In this document: positions 42,239 to 49,633 of the stretch, piece after piece
Layout of the letters: every line of letters begins with the position of its first letter
Numbering within the stretch: the first letter of the stretch is position 1
Assembly (NCBI GenBank): GCA_016186145.1
Contig: JACPMF010000009.1
Span: 1-64,000, forward strand
Source of the DNA: Candidatus Sungiibacteriota bacterium
GTDB taxonomy: Bacteria > Patescibacteria > Paceibacteria > Sungbacterales > SURF-37
Direction of reading: 5' to 3'
DNA length: 64,000 bases
Notes under the pieces: model-generated
What the model was told of the DNA's origin: nothing
Databases searched by the model: none
What the model saw: only the letters and a program-made list of their open reading frames with translations
Program-made: the position numbers and the translations under genes

Positions 42239-42472
42239 CTATTTACGCTTTAGTGAAGCAACAAGCGCATTGTGTTTAGTAAATCGCCGGGACATTTTTT
42301 TTCGTTTAATCGCTTCATCAGCCTCGGCTTCTTTTTTTTGCCACTCCGGAAACCAAAACCATTGTTCATCCAAATTAACCCGTACTGACTTTCTCCATCT
42401 AGAAAACGCTTCAAATTCTTCGTGAGGAATCAGAACAAATTTCCCTTTTGGAATAGTAATAATTTTATTCAT
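42239..42472 (-). CDS. Antitoxin (array unit 1)
   Basis: 77 residues: IITIPKGKFVLIPHEEFEAF N-terminus and a charged helix KKEAEADEAIKRKKMSRRF. The start at 42472 is just downstream of its promoter. Paired with the toxin at 41976-42236. Confidence 0.78.
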   Translation of the reverse strand: MNKIITIPKGKFVLIPHEEFEAFSRWRKSVRVNLDEQWFWFPEWQKKEAEADEAIKRKKMSRRFTKHNALVASLKRK

Positions 42473-42481
42473 AGATATTTT

Positions 42482-42511
42482 ATTATACCGAAAATATGAA
42501 CTAAAAGTCAA
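42482..42511 (-). promoter_or_regulatory. TA promoter, array unit 1
   Basis: TTGACT, 18-nt spacer, TATAAT on the minus strand; the -35 box follows terminator T1 within a few bases. Confidence 0.75.
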
Positions 42512-42513
42512 AC

Positions 42514-42540
42514 AAAAAAGGAAGCACGATAACTGCTTCC
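42514..42540 (-). terminator. Array-type terminator T1
   Basis: GGAAGCAGTTATCGTGCTTCC followed by TTTTTTG on the minus strand, overlapping the stop of the 42540 gene. Confidence 0.85.
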
Positions 42541-42854
42541 TATGTTTCTGGACAATAAAGTTTTGTTTCTATGCCGTTGAAAAAGCCTGCGCCCTTCCCG
42601 ACCCCCGGACCATCTTGATACCAAAATATAATCTCCCAGTAACCCTTGGCGATATTCTCAAATCGGGCCACACCGTTAACAGGTTTTACATCTAAAATCG
42701 CGCCTGTACTCTGGATAGAAATTAGTTCAACCCCGGCATCATCATCTACGCAGACAACCAAGTTGGTCGTAACGAAATACCGATCGTAAACCCCCAGCCC
42801 AATCGCACCAAGAAACGCTGCTATCAAAACCACGAAAACCCACTTCCCCCACAT
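42540..42854 (-). CDS. Small membrane-anchored/secreted protein directly after glyA
   Basis: 104 residues; N-terminal hydrophobic anchor (about 5-22) and an extracytoplasmic beta domain (NLVVCVDDDAGVELISIQ, GVARFENIAKGYWEI). GGGAGG upstream of the ATG at 42854 overlaps the glyA stop (TATATAAGGGAGG), so it is probably co-transcribed and coupled with glyA. Function unknown. Confidence 0.65.
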   Translation of the reverse strand: MWGKWVFVVLIAAFLGAIGLGVYDRYFVTTNLVVCVDDDAGVELISIQSTGAILDVKPVNGVARFENIAKGYWEIIFWYQDGPGVGKGAGFFNGIETKLYCPET

Positions 42855-42865
42855 TGTTGCCTCCC

Positions 42866-44107
42866 TTATATATATTTGAAACTCCTGCAAAGAACTTTAA
42901 CTTTCTTATTAGTATCACTCTGGCTGTTTCCGGTCAATGCTTCAAAAATCAACCTCGCAACCTCTTTCATTTCTTTTTCTTTCATGCCGCGGGTCGTAAT
43001 TGACGGCGTGCCGATACGAATACCAGAAGGGTCAAAGGGTGAGCGCGCATCATACGGAATAGTGTTGCGATTGACAATAATTCCAACTTGCTCAAGCCGG
43101 TCCTGTGCTTCTCTACCGGAAATACCAAGTTTGGTGACATCAACCAACATCAAGTGGTTGTCGGTTCCGCCGGATATAATTTCCAAACCTAATTCTTGCA
43201 GTTCATGCGCGAGTATTTTTGCGTTTTTTACAATTTGTCTTCCGTACTTCTTAAACGCGGGCATCATCGCCTCGCCAAGCGCTACGGCAATTGCGGCAGT
43301 CTGATTATCATGCGGCCCGCCTTGCAGAGCCGGAAAAATTGCTTTATCAATTTCTTTGGCAATATCAACTTTATTGATAGCGGCTATCTTTGACTTTGTA
43401 TTAACAAAAATCATAGCCCCTCTCGGGCCGCGCAAGGTTTTATGCGTCGTAGTGGTTGCCACATCAACATACGGAAATGGTGAAGGGTGCGCGCCAGCCG
43501 CAATCAAACCGGCAATATGGGCGATATCTGCCATCAAATACGCCCCGACCTCATCGGCTATTTTGCGGAATTTTTTAAAATCAATAATTCGAGAATAAGC
43601 CGTCGCTCCGCAAACGATAATCTTTGGTTTTTCTTTTTGCGCAATTTTTCTGACATCATTATAGTCAACATAGCCATCGCGCCCAACCCCGTATTGCACT
43701 GACTTCCAAAATCTAGCGGTTGCCGAAACTTTCCAACCGTGGGTGAGATGGCCGCCAAAAGGCAAAGACATTCCCATTATTTTTTCACCGTCTTTCAAAA
43801 GCGCGTAATACACGGCAAAGTTTGCGGGTGAACCCGAATACGGCTGGACGTTCACGTGCCAATTTTTACCAAGCCGAAAGACTTTGCGAGCGCGTTCTTG
43901 GGCGAGCAGCTCAATTTCGTCAACAACATTATTTCCCGCATAATATCGTTTCCCGGGATATCCCTCGGAATATTTATTCGTGAGCGGGGAGCCCAGCGCT
44001 TCCAAAACCGCCGCCGAAACGATATTTTCAGAAGGAATCAAATCAAGCGTCCACTGCTGGCGCTTGATTTCGTCGCGGATCAGATTAAAAATTATGCGGT
44101 CAGACAT
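42866..44107 (-). CDS. glyA: Serine hydroxymethyltransferase
   Basis: 413 residues. PLP-Lys223 in TTTTHKTLRGPRG, plus PYSGSPAN and DIAHIAGLIAAG motifs. It converts serine and tetrahydrofolate to glycine and methylene-tetrahydrofolate, the carbon donor for ThyA encoded 3 kb away. AAGGAAA precedes the ATG at 44107. The last 39 codons (Met375 to stop) are the segment found again three times downstream, so the present C-terminus may itself have been delivered by the newest cassette. Confidence 0.96.
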   Translation of the reverse strand: MSDRIIFNLIRDEIKRQQWTLDLIPSENIVSAAVLEALGSPLTNKYSEGYPGKRYYAGNNVVDEIELLAQERARKVFRLGKNWHVNVQPYSGSPANFAVYYALLKDGEKIMGMSLPFGGHLTHGWKVSATARFWKSVQYGVGRDGYVDYNDVRKIAQKEKPKIIVCGATAYSRIIDFKKFRKIADEVGAYLMADIAHIAGLIAAGAHPSPFPYVDVATTTTHKTLRGPRGAMIFVNTKSKIAAINKVDIAKEIDKAIFPALQGGPHDNQTAAIAVALGEAMMPAFKKYGRQIVKNAKILAHELQELGLEIISGGTDNHLMLVDVTKLGISGREAQDRLEQVGIIVNRNTIPYDARSPFDPSGIRIGTPSITTRGMKEKEMKEVARLIFEALTGNSQSDTNKKVKVLCRSFKYI

Positions 44108-44145
44108 TTTCCTTATTTTGCCACTGAAATAAAACAAAGTAAATA

Positions 44146-44173
44146 TTGACGCCAAACAAAACCGCGCTATTAT
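44146..44173 (+). promoter_or_regulatory. Sigma70-type promoter
   Basis: TTGACG, 16-nt spacer, TATTAT, upstream of the 44212 gene. Confidence 0.65.
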
Positions 44174-44211
44174 TTATTTAAAATGTTCTTTACCAAATAA
44201 AGGAGGCGGCT

Positions 44212-44436
44212 ATGAGCTTGAAAGTGTATATCGTGGTCTTCAGTGACGGTATCGGTCAAAAGGCCTGCGAAATTGCCGCGCGCGATGAAGCCGAAGCAAT
44301 AAAGCTTGTCCGTGAAGATCCCTATTCGGCAGGAGCCAAGGATATTCATGTTTTAGGCGAACTCAAAAACCCAGTAATGCTTCGCTGGTTGCCATACATT
44401 CCTTCAAAATCATGGGTGGAACGCCGCAATGGATAA
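44212..44436 (+). CDS. Hypothetical protein, 74 residues
   Basis: Starts SLKVYIVVFSDGIGQKACEI; alpha/beta pattern without recognised motifs. AAAGGAGG precedes the ATG. It overlaps the HAD gene by 8 nt, implying coupled expression. Confidence 0.6.
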   Translation: MSLKVYIVVFSDGIGQKACEIAARDEAEAIKLVREDPYSAGAKDIHVLGELKNPVMLRWLPYIPSKSWVERRNG

Positions 44437-45211
44437 AACACGAAATGGTTCTTCTCCTATGGTTTTTGTCTTTGACGGCGACGACACGCTATGGATGAAC
44501 GAATGGCAGTACTCCCAAACCTACGCCGACTTTTTCAGCTATCTCTATGCAACACTCGGCGACAGAACGCCAAATTTCCACTATATCCGCGAACGATATT
44601 TTCAAATAGAGGGAGAGCTTTACAAGACATGTGGTGTTCGCCGAGGCAGGGTTGCCGAAGCAATGGCATGCCTTCATAAAGAAATTTGCGCATGGATAGA
44701 ATGGCGATGGAACGAGAATTTATACAGGGAAGAAGACGAAGAAGAAATCCGAAAAATCGGCGACCAGCCGTTTGACTACACAAAACTGCGTTGGGTGCCG
44801 GGTGCTGAAAAAACACTACAAACCTTAAAAGCGGCTGGGCATAAACTTTGTTTCCTTTCAAGTTACGACAGTGCGGTTTTCCCGAAACGGGCCGGGTTTC
44901 TTTGGTTATCACGATTTTTCGGCCCTGAAAGAATCCGTACCACTGAATACAGAAAAAATAAAGAAGATTTTATCGCGGTAAGCGGTTGGACACCAAACGA
45001 TACTAGTACATACTATGCCGTAGGAAACAGCGAAAGCGATATTCTGCCGGCGCTTGAAATCAACGATACATGGCGAGGCATTTATATACCATATGGATCA
45101 ACTTCAAAATTCTTCGCTGCTAGAGATGCTATAAATTTCTTGGCGCAACCAATGGACCATCCGCGCGTTACAACCATTAAATCCATTGCTGAACTCCTTA
45201 GTATTTTATAA
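44429..45211 (+). CDS. HAD-superfamily hydrolase
   Basis: 260 residues. Motif I VFDGDDTLW holds the nucleophile Asp and the general acid, motif II Ser is in CFLSSYDS, motif III Lys in EYRKNKEDF, and motif IV is GNSESDILPA. A helical cap of about 110 residues follows motif I. Probably a phosphatase; the substrate is not evident. A terminator follows. Confidence 0.82.
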   Translation: MDKTRNGSSPMVFVFDGDDTLWMNEWQYSQTYADFFSYLYATLGDRTPNFHYIRERYFQIEGELYKTCGVRRGRVAEAMACLHKEICAWIEWRWNENLYREEDEEEIRKIGDQPFDYTKLRWVPGAEKTLQTLKAAGHKLCFLSSYDSAVFPKRAGFLWLSRFFGPERIRTTEYRKNKEDFIAVSGWTPNDTSTYYAVGNSESDILPALEINDTWRGIYIPYGSTSKFFAARDAINFLAQPMDHPRVTTIKSIAELLSIL

Positions 45212-45216
45212 ATCCA

Positions 45217-45245
45217 AAGACCGTTTGTCACAACGGTCTTTTTAA
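45217..45245 (+). terminator. Intrinsic terminator
   Basis: AAGACCGTT-TGTCAC-AACGGTCTT followed by TTT. Confidence 0.85.
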
Positions 45246-45255
45246 AAAATTCAAA

Positions 45256-45293
45256 CATAACATTAACTGTCCGATCGGACAGTTAATGTTATG
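45256..45293. repeat. Perfect 38-bp palindrome
   Basis: CATAACATTAACTGTCCGA and its exact complement without loop or mismatch, between convergent genes. Confidence 0.9.
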
Positions 45294-45305
45294 GATTGAA
45301 ACTTA

Positions 45306-45935
45306 TCAACTAAGAAGGTCTCTAACGGTTTCTACAAATTCCTTTTTGTGATTAGAATTTTTAACCAAATCCAGTTTGTCGGTATTCACCGAGACGATAC
45401 GGAACTTATACTCCCCCTTGGTCCACTCTTGCTGCAAACGATGAAGGGTTTCTAAATAAATGGGATCCACCTCTGTCTCAAAGCCGCGAGCGCGTTTTTG
45501 TATCCGCTGTTTTAAAACAGGCAGAGAAGCTTCAAGGTTGATGATAAGATCCGGCTTAGGAAGATTTTTTGCAAGAAGAGAATTGAAAAACTTCTGATAA
45601 AGAGAAAACTCTATTTCTGACATCCGCCCGAGAATTTTTTGCGCTTTGGCGTATGTGAAGTTGTCCTGGTATACAAACGAATCCTGAATTACGCTTTGCT
45701 CGGCCAAAAGTGATGCCATGTGTTCAAGCTGCCGAACCCGGTCTTCTAAAAAAAATAGCTGCAAAGAAAAAGCCCACCGCGCCGGGTCTTTATAAAAAAG
45801 CGGGAGGAACGCATTCTCATTAACAGTCTCTTCCAAAACGTGAAATCCGAGCTCCTGCTTCAAAAGATTGCAAGCAGTGGTCTTTCCCGACCCCATAATG
45901 CCGGTTAGGGCAATGAAATAATTTTTTTTCTGCAT
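45306..45935 (-). CDS. Deoxynucleoside kinase family protein
   Basis: 209 residues. P-loop GIMGSGKTT (about 12-20), EETVNEN, the DRxRQ-like EDRVRQLEHM, and QDSFVYQDN where the usual substrate-binding DRS motif is replaced by QDS. It phosphorylates salvaged deoxynucleosides. It is followed on the same strand upstream by folA and thyA, forming a thymidylate-supply group. Confidence 0.8.
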   Translation of the reverse strand: MQKKNYFIALTGIMGSGKTTACNLLKQELGFHVLEETVNENAFLPLFYKDPARWAFSLQLFFLEDRVRQLEHMASLLAEQSVIQDSFVYQDNFTYAKAQKILGRMSEIEFSLYQKFFNSLLAKNLPKPDLIINLEASLPVLKQRIQKRARGFETEVDPIYLETLHRLQQEWTKGEYKFRIVSVNTDKLDLVKNSNHKKEFVETVRDLLS

Positions 45936-45940
45936 GCCAT

Positions 45941-46438
45941 TTAAAAATTATCAGTAGTTCGCCGCAACACAATAAAAGTGTACGGGTAGATATTTTTCTC
46001 ACCCGGCCCGTAATTTTCACAAAAAATTTCTTGCCACCCTTTCCTTGAAAACTCCGGAAAGTATGTGTCGCCTTCAAAATCGTGATCTACCAGAGTGAGG
46101 TACATGCGCGTTGCTCGTGGCAGAAAAAGTTTATAAATCTCTCCGCCGCCTATAACCATTGCTTCTTCATATCCATTGCACTTTTGAAGCGCCTCGTCTA
46201 CAGAATGTACTACTATACACCCTTCTTGCAAGTAACTTTTGTCCCGAGTCAAAATTATATTGACACGTTCGGGTAGCGGCCTGCCGATTGACTCATAAGT
46301 TTTCCGGCCCATGATAATCGGCTTGCCAATGGTGAGTTCACGAAAGCGCTTCATGTCAGCCGACAATTTCCAGAGCATAGTATTGCCCTTTCCGATTACA
46401 TTATTTTTGGCGATGGCGGCGATTAGAGAAATAATCAT
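45941..46438 (-). CDS. folA: Dihydrofolate reductase
   Basis: 165 residues. ISLIAAIAKNNVIGKGNTML start, active-site Asp in LSADMKRF (about residue 28), IIMGRKTYESIGRPLP and the NADPH loop VIGGGEIY. It regenerates tetrahydrofolate after the ThyA reaction. Six nt separate it from the kinase gene downstream. Confidence 0.95.
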   Translation of the reverse strand: MIISLIAAIAKNNVIGKGNTMLWKLSADMKRFRELTIGKPIIMGRKTYESIGRPLPERVNIILTRDKSYLQEGCIVVHSVDEALQKCNGYEEAMVIGGGEIYKLFLPRATRMYLTLVDHDFEGDTYFPEFSRKGWQEIFCENYGPGEKNIYPYTFIVLRRTTDNF

Positions 46439-46612
46439 TTAACCAACAAAATACTAACTTCTAAATCCCTGCCTGCGCGCGACGCGCGGGTAGGCGAAAT
46501 CCTAAACAAATTCTAAACCACAAATTTTTAAATCCAAAACATGTTTGGAATTTAGAGTTTGTGAATTGTGATTTGTTTAGGATTTAAAGTTTAGGGCTTA
46601 TGGTTTTATAAA

Positions 46613-47434
46613 TTACACTGCCATCGGCGCTTTAATCGCCGGATGCGACTCATAATCAACAAGCTGAATATCGTCCATAGTGAAACTGTCTATATCTTTT
46701 ACTTCTGGTTTAAGCCGCAATTTTGACAACGGAAATGTTTCGCGTCCTAATTGCTCTTTAACTTGATCAAAGTGGTTATGGTAAATATGGGAATCGCCAA
46801 GTGTATGAATAAATTCTCCCGGAGTCAAACCCGCAACTTGCGCGACCATGTGTAAAAGCAAGGAGTAAGAAGCGATATTAAAAGGTACTCCCAAAAACAT
46901 ATCGCACGAGCGCTGGTACATCTGGAGCGACAGTCTTCCGTCTGCAACATAAAACTGTGAAAAGGCATGGCACGGCGGAAGAGCCATCTGATCAATTTCT
47001 CCGGGATTCCACGCAGTCAAAATAAGACGCCGGTCATGCGGGTCTTTTTTAATTCGCTCTATGACATCTTTGATCTGGTCTATTTCTCTGCCATCCGGGG
47101 CTCTCCATGATCTCCATTGAACGCCGTATATCCTACCGACATCTCCATTAAAACGAGCTTTCGGTTTCCAGTACGGCGCCTCGGCATTTGCATCCCAAAT
47201 ACGCGCGCCAAGCTCATTTAATTTTTTTACATCGGAACTGCCCTGCAAAAACCACAAAAGCTCGGCCTTAACTGGATTAAAAGCAAGTTTTTTGGTGGTT
47301 ATCGCCGGAAAACCATCGCTCATCTTGTACCTCATCTGCATTCCAAAAACCGCTCTGGTCGGAATTCCTGTCCGATTCGGCTTATCAACACCGTTTTCAA
47401 GAATATATTTTAGTGAATCGAGGTATTGTTTCAT
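46613..47434 (-). CDS. thyA: Thymidylate synthase
   Basis: 273 residues. Catalytic Cys155 in LPPCHAFSQFYV, the folate/dUMP loop RTGIPTRAVFG and QRSCDMFLGVPFN. The start at 47434 (MKQYLDSL) fits the family; the frame extends further through repeat DNA. It makes dTMP from dUMP using the methylene group produced by GlyA. Confidence 0.96.
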   Translation of the reverse strand: MKQYLDSLKYILENGVDKPNRTGIPTRAVFGMQMRYKMSDGFPAITTKKLAFNPVKAELLWFLQGSSDVKKLNELGARIWDANAEAPYWKPKARFNGDVGRIYGVQWRSWRAPDGREIDQIKDVIERIKKDPHDRRLILTAWNPGEIDQMALPPCHAFSQFYVADGRLSLQMYQRSCDMFLGVPFNIASYSLLLHMVAQVAGLTPGEFIHTLGDSHIYHNHFDQVKEQLGRETFPLSKLRLKPEVKDIDSFTMDDIQLVDYESHPAIKAPMAV

Positions 47435-47625
47435 GCGAATTTTATCCCGCAACTTCCGCGACCGAAGGGAGCGCGAGGTTGGCGAGGACCCCGCACCTCC
47501 CGAACTGCTGACTCGGTAAAATTCAGAGTCAGTATCGCGGAAGTACGGGACCGCGCACTCAAACCTCACTTCGTTCGGGATGGTGCGGTGGTTTACGAGC
47601 ATTAGCGAGTAACTATAAAATTCAT
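47435..47625. repeat. Inverted-repeat spacer upstream of thyA
   Basis: GAATTTTAT (47437) and ATAAAATTC (47616) arms enclose a long palindrome (CCGCAACTTCCGCG...CGCGGAAGTACGG). The end part TTTACGAGCATTAGCGAGTA also occurs, with slight change, at 34164-34185 next to the three-stem element. No gene in 47435-47892. Confidence 0.65.
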
Positions 47626-47740
47626 CCCGTTAGAAGCAGATCGCGATCAAACAGTTGTCTTCTGCGTAGATTTTATTCATTTCTACTATTGTAAGGTATT
47701 AGCCTTTTAAAATTCGGTAGCGATCGCGGCTTCTAACGGG
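47626..47740. mobile_element. TCCCGTTAGAAGC palindromic element
   Basis: About 115 bp, arms CCCGTTAGAAGC/GCTTCTAACGGG, flanked by TTCA on both sides when the outer T/A pair is counted as element. The left half is homologous to the right half of the element at 18022-18176. Confidence 0.8.
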
Positions 47741-47748
47741 ATTCAGCA

Positions 47749-47848
47749 CCCAGCACATAAATTTACAGTCGTCGTTTAGGGTATTTCAAGGTTATTTCAT
47801 CAGCCCCGTGATTAAAATTATCCGACGGATGTAAATTTATGTGCTGGG
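47749..47848. mobile_element. 100-bp terminal-inverted-repeat element, copy 2
   Basis: Same perfect 19-bp ends (CCCAGCACATAAATTTACA) as 14177-14277; diverged but alignable interior (GTCGTTTA..., CGTGATTA, ACGGATG). Confidence 0.75.
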
Positions 47849-47892
47849 TGAAGGTTTTGTAACTAAAATTTCATCGCCTGCGGCTCGAAATT

Positions 47893-48573
47893 TTAGACAA
47901 AGCCCTTCACCTCCCAATCTTTATGCATCTGCGGAATCATCATGTGCGGATTCCATGACTTTTTAACTTCTTCTATCTCTTGGGACAACTGATATTTCCC
48001 GCCTTCCCCAACATAATCCGGCGCTGTCTTCAACGGCTCGACTTCATAAAAAACCATCTGGCCGATTCTCCGGCCAACAACAAGCGGTATGGTAAAATAT
48101 TGAGAATTATTGGTAACCTCCATAGTCCAGCGATTGAAATAACCGATATCGCCCCATCCGGCATCTTTGCAAACCTCGACAAAATTCCTGCCAAGCGAAG
48201 ACCGGGCATACATTTTGCCGACGACCTTATGCCGGCCGCCGATGAATTCGAGCGTGTGAGCAAGGACGGTCTCCCCAGGCCTTAATAAAATCACTTTTTC
48301 GTCGGGTTTAATGTTTTTGAGCCCAACTCCGGTCCGGCTTGACACACCTTCAGCAAGTTCTGCCTGATACGGACCTGACCAAACGCGCTTGGTGGACTCT
48401 TCGTCGTAAAGATTGTGCAAAGTGGCCCCCCCATCAGGATGTTTTTCTTTCCAATACCAATCGCCGAGCGTAACATCATAGCTCGTTGTCTTAAGTTTCC
48501 GCCCGTCAAAAGGATCAACAACTATCGTCCCTCCTTTAATGTGCCGTAAAATTGCGTCGCGAGATAACAACAT
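47893..48573 (-). CDS. dcd: dCTP deaminase/dUTPase family enzyme
   Basis: 226 residues. KMYARSSLGRNFVEVCKDAGWGDIGYFNRW holds the family core in parts (ARSSLGR, then AGWGDIG), with TMEVTNN strand. It deaminates dCTP or hydrolyses dUTP, leading to dUMP for ThyA. An acidic QEIEEVKKSW C-terminal tail extends beyond typical Dcd. Confidence 0.82.
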   Translation of the reverse strand: MLLSRDAILRHIKGGTIVVDPFDGRKLKTTSYDVTLGDWYWKEKHPDGGATLHNLYDEESTKRVWSGPYQAELAEGVSSRTGVGLKNIKPDEKVILLRPGETVLAHTLEFIGGRHKVVGKMYARSSLGRNFVEVCKDAGWGDIGYFNRWTMEVTNNSQYFTIPLVVGRRIGQMVFYEVEPLKTAPDYVGEGGKYQLSQEIEEVKKSWNPHMMIPQMHKDWEVKGFV

Positions 48574-48672
48574 ACTATTCTACAAAAAAATATGAACCAA
48601 TATGAATATACAAATAACAGATTGTATTCATAATACTTGCCCAACCCCATTTATGCAATTAAACGTGTGAAT

Positions 48673-48694
48673 AAAAAAACAGCCTCGTGGCTGT
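48673..48694 (-). terminator. Intrinsic terminator
   Basis: ACAGCC-ACGA-GGCTGT followed by seven T on the minus strand. Confidence 0.85.
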
Positions 48695-48894
48695 CAATGC
48701 TTTTCCCTTCTTTCACCAAGGTAATCTATCAAAACAAACGCTAACGGCCAGTAAAAGAACATGAAGAGAACCGCTGCGACCTTTGCGTAAACTGTTTGAT
48801 AACCATATGCGCAAATGAGCAGTATCAGCCAAAACATCTTATCCTTTAAAACCGCTTTTTTCAATTGAATCCAGTATCTCCCTAACATTTTCAT
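48694..48894 (-). CDS. Small membrane protein
   Basis: 66 residues, two spans (about 20-36 and 38-56), basic ends. A second in-frame ATG lies two codons on. Own terminator. Function unknown. Confidence 0.55.
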   Translation of the reverse strand: MKMLGRYWIQLKKAVLKDKMFWLILLICAYGYQTVYAKVAAVLFMFFYWPLAFVLIDYLGERREKH

Positions 48895-48947
48895 TACACA
48901 CGCCGCCTTTCCTCTTCACTTAGGTTTCAAAGAATGTTACTAACATA

Positions 48948-49574
48948 TCATACCCCCAAAATCTCGTCAAGTTCTTTTTTGGTAATAACGCCGGAACGTA
49001 AAATTATCGGATTATCGCGTGTGAAATCAACCACCGTCGACGGTCCTTTAGGCAACTCCCCGCCATCGATAATCAGACCTACTACGCTTTCTTTCCCCAA
49101 CCCGCCCGCCGCCTCAACAGAGCGCATCGGTTCTCCTCCGGAAATATTTGCTGACGTTTGAACAAGCGGAAAATCCAAGCGCTGAAGAAGTTCCAAAAGA
49201 AACTGGTGATTCGGAATCCTAATACCGATCGTGTCTTTGCCGCCGGTAAGAACCCCCGGCAGCTTTTCTTTATGATGGAACACAACGGTTACCGGACCGG
49301 GCCAGACCTTCTCAAGAAAACGGGCTTTCCGATCGTCGATATAGGCAAATTTCCGTGCGGTCGCAATGTCTTTCACAAAAATCGGAAATGCTTTTTCCGA
49401 AACGCGCTTTTTTATTTTAAAAATTTTCCGGATTGTCTCCGGATTGGTCGCATCGCCATAAATCCCGTAAACCGTATCCGAAGGCCCGATAATGACCCCC
49501 CCTTTTTTTAAAACCTTCTCTGCGGCCGCAAAAACTTCATTTTTAGGCCCATCGTCAAATTTGATGACTTTCAT
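48948..49574 (-). CDS. tsaC: L-threonylcarbamoyladenylate synthase (Sua5/YrdC)
   Basis: 208 residues. IIGPSDTVYGIYGDA, KKRVSEKAFPIFV, WPGPVTVVF and QTSANISGGEP are the YrdC-domain motifs for ATP, threonine and bicarbonate binding. It makes the precursor of the t6A tRNA modification. No C-terminal Sua5 domain, so TsaC type. Confidence 0.92.
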   Translation of the reverse strand: MKVIKFDDGPKNEVFAAAEKVLKKGGVIIGPSDTVYGIYGDATNPETIRKIFKIKKRVSEKAFPIFVKDIATARKFAYIDDRKARFLEKVWPGPVTVVFHHKEKLPGVLTGGKDTIGIRIPNHQFLLELLQRLDFPLVQTSANISGGEPMRSVEAAGGLGKESVVGLIIDGGELPKGPSTVVDFTRDNPIILRSGVITKKELDEILGV

Positions 49575-49588
49575 ATCAAATCCGCGCA

Positions 49589-49628
49589 GGTACTATTCTC
49601 ATATTCTTAAGAATATGAGAATAGTACC
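49589..49628. repeat. Perfect 40-bp palindrome
   Basis: GGTACTATTCTCATATTCTT and its exact complement, between the tsaC start and the yvcK stop. Confidence 0.9.
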
Positions 49629-49633
49629 GTTAC

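Noticed and set aside
38435..42990. CRISPR-like reading of the regular 1-kb repeat spacing.
   Set aside because: Repeats are about 120 bp, coding-derived and spaced by 1 kb of genes; no short repeat-spacer array or cas gene is present.
14125..47740. GTTAGAT...ATCTAAC arms match the integron attC core pattern (GTTRRRY/RYYYAAC).
   Set aside because: The palindromes are fully paired without the extrahelical bases of attC, lie between chromosomal genes in both orientations, show target-like flanks, and there is no IntI-type integrase; the glyA-linked units are bounded by glyA tails, not by these palindromes.
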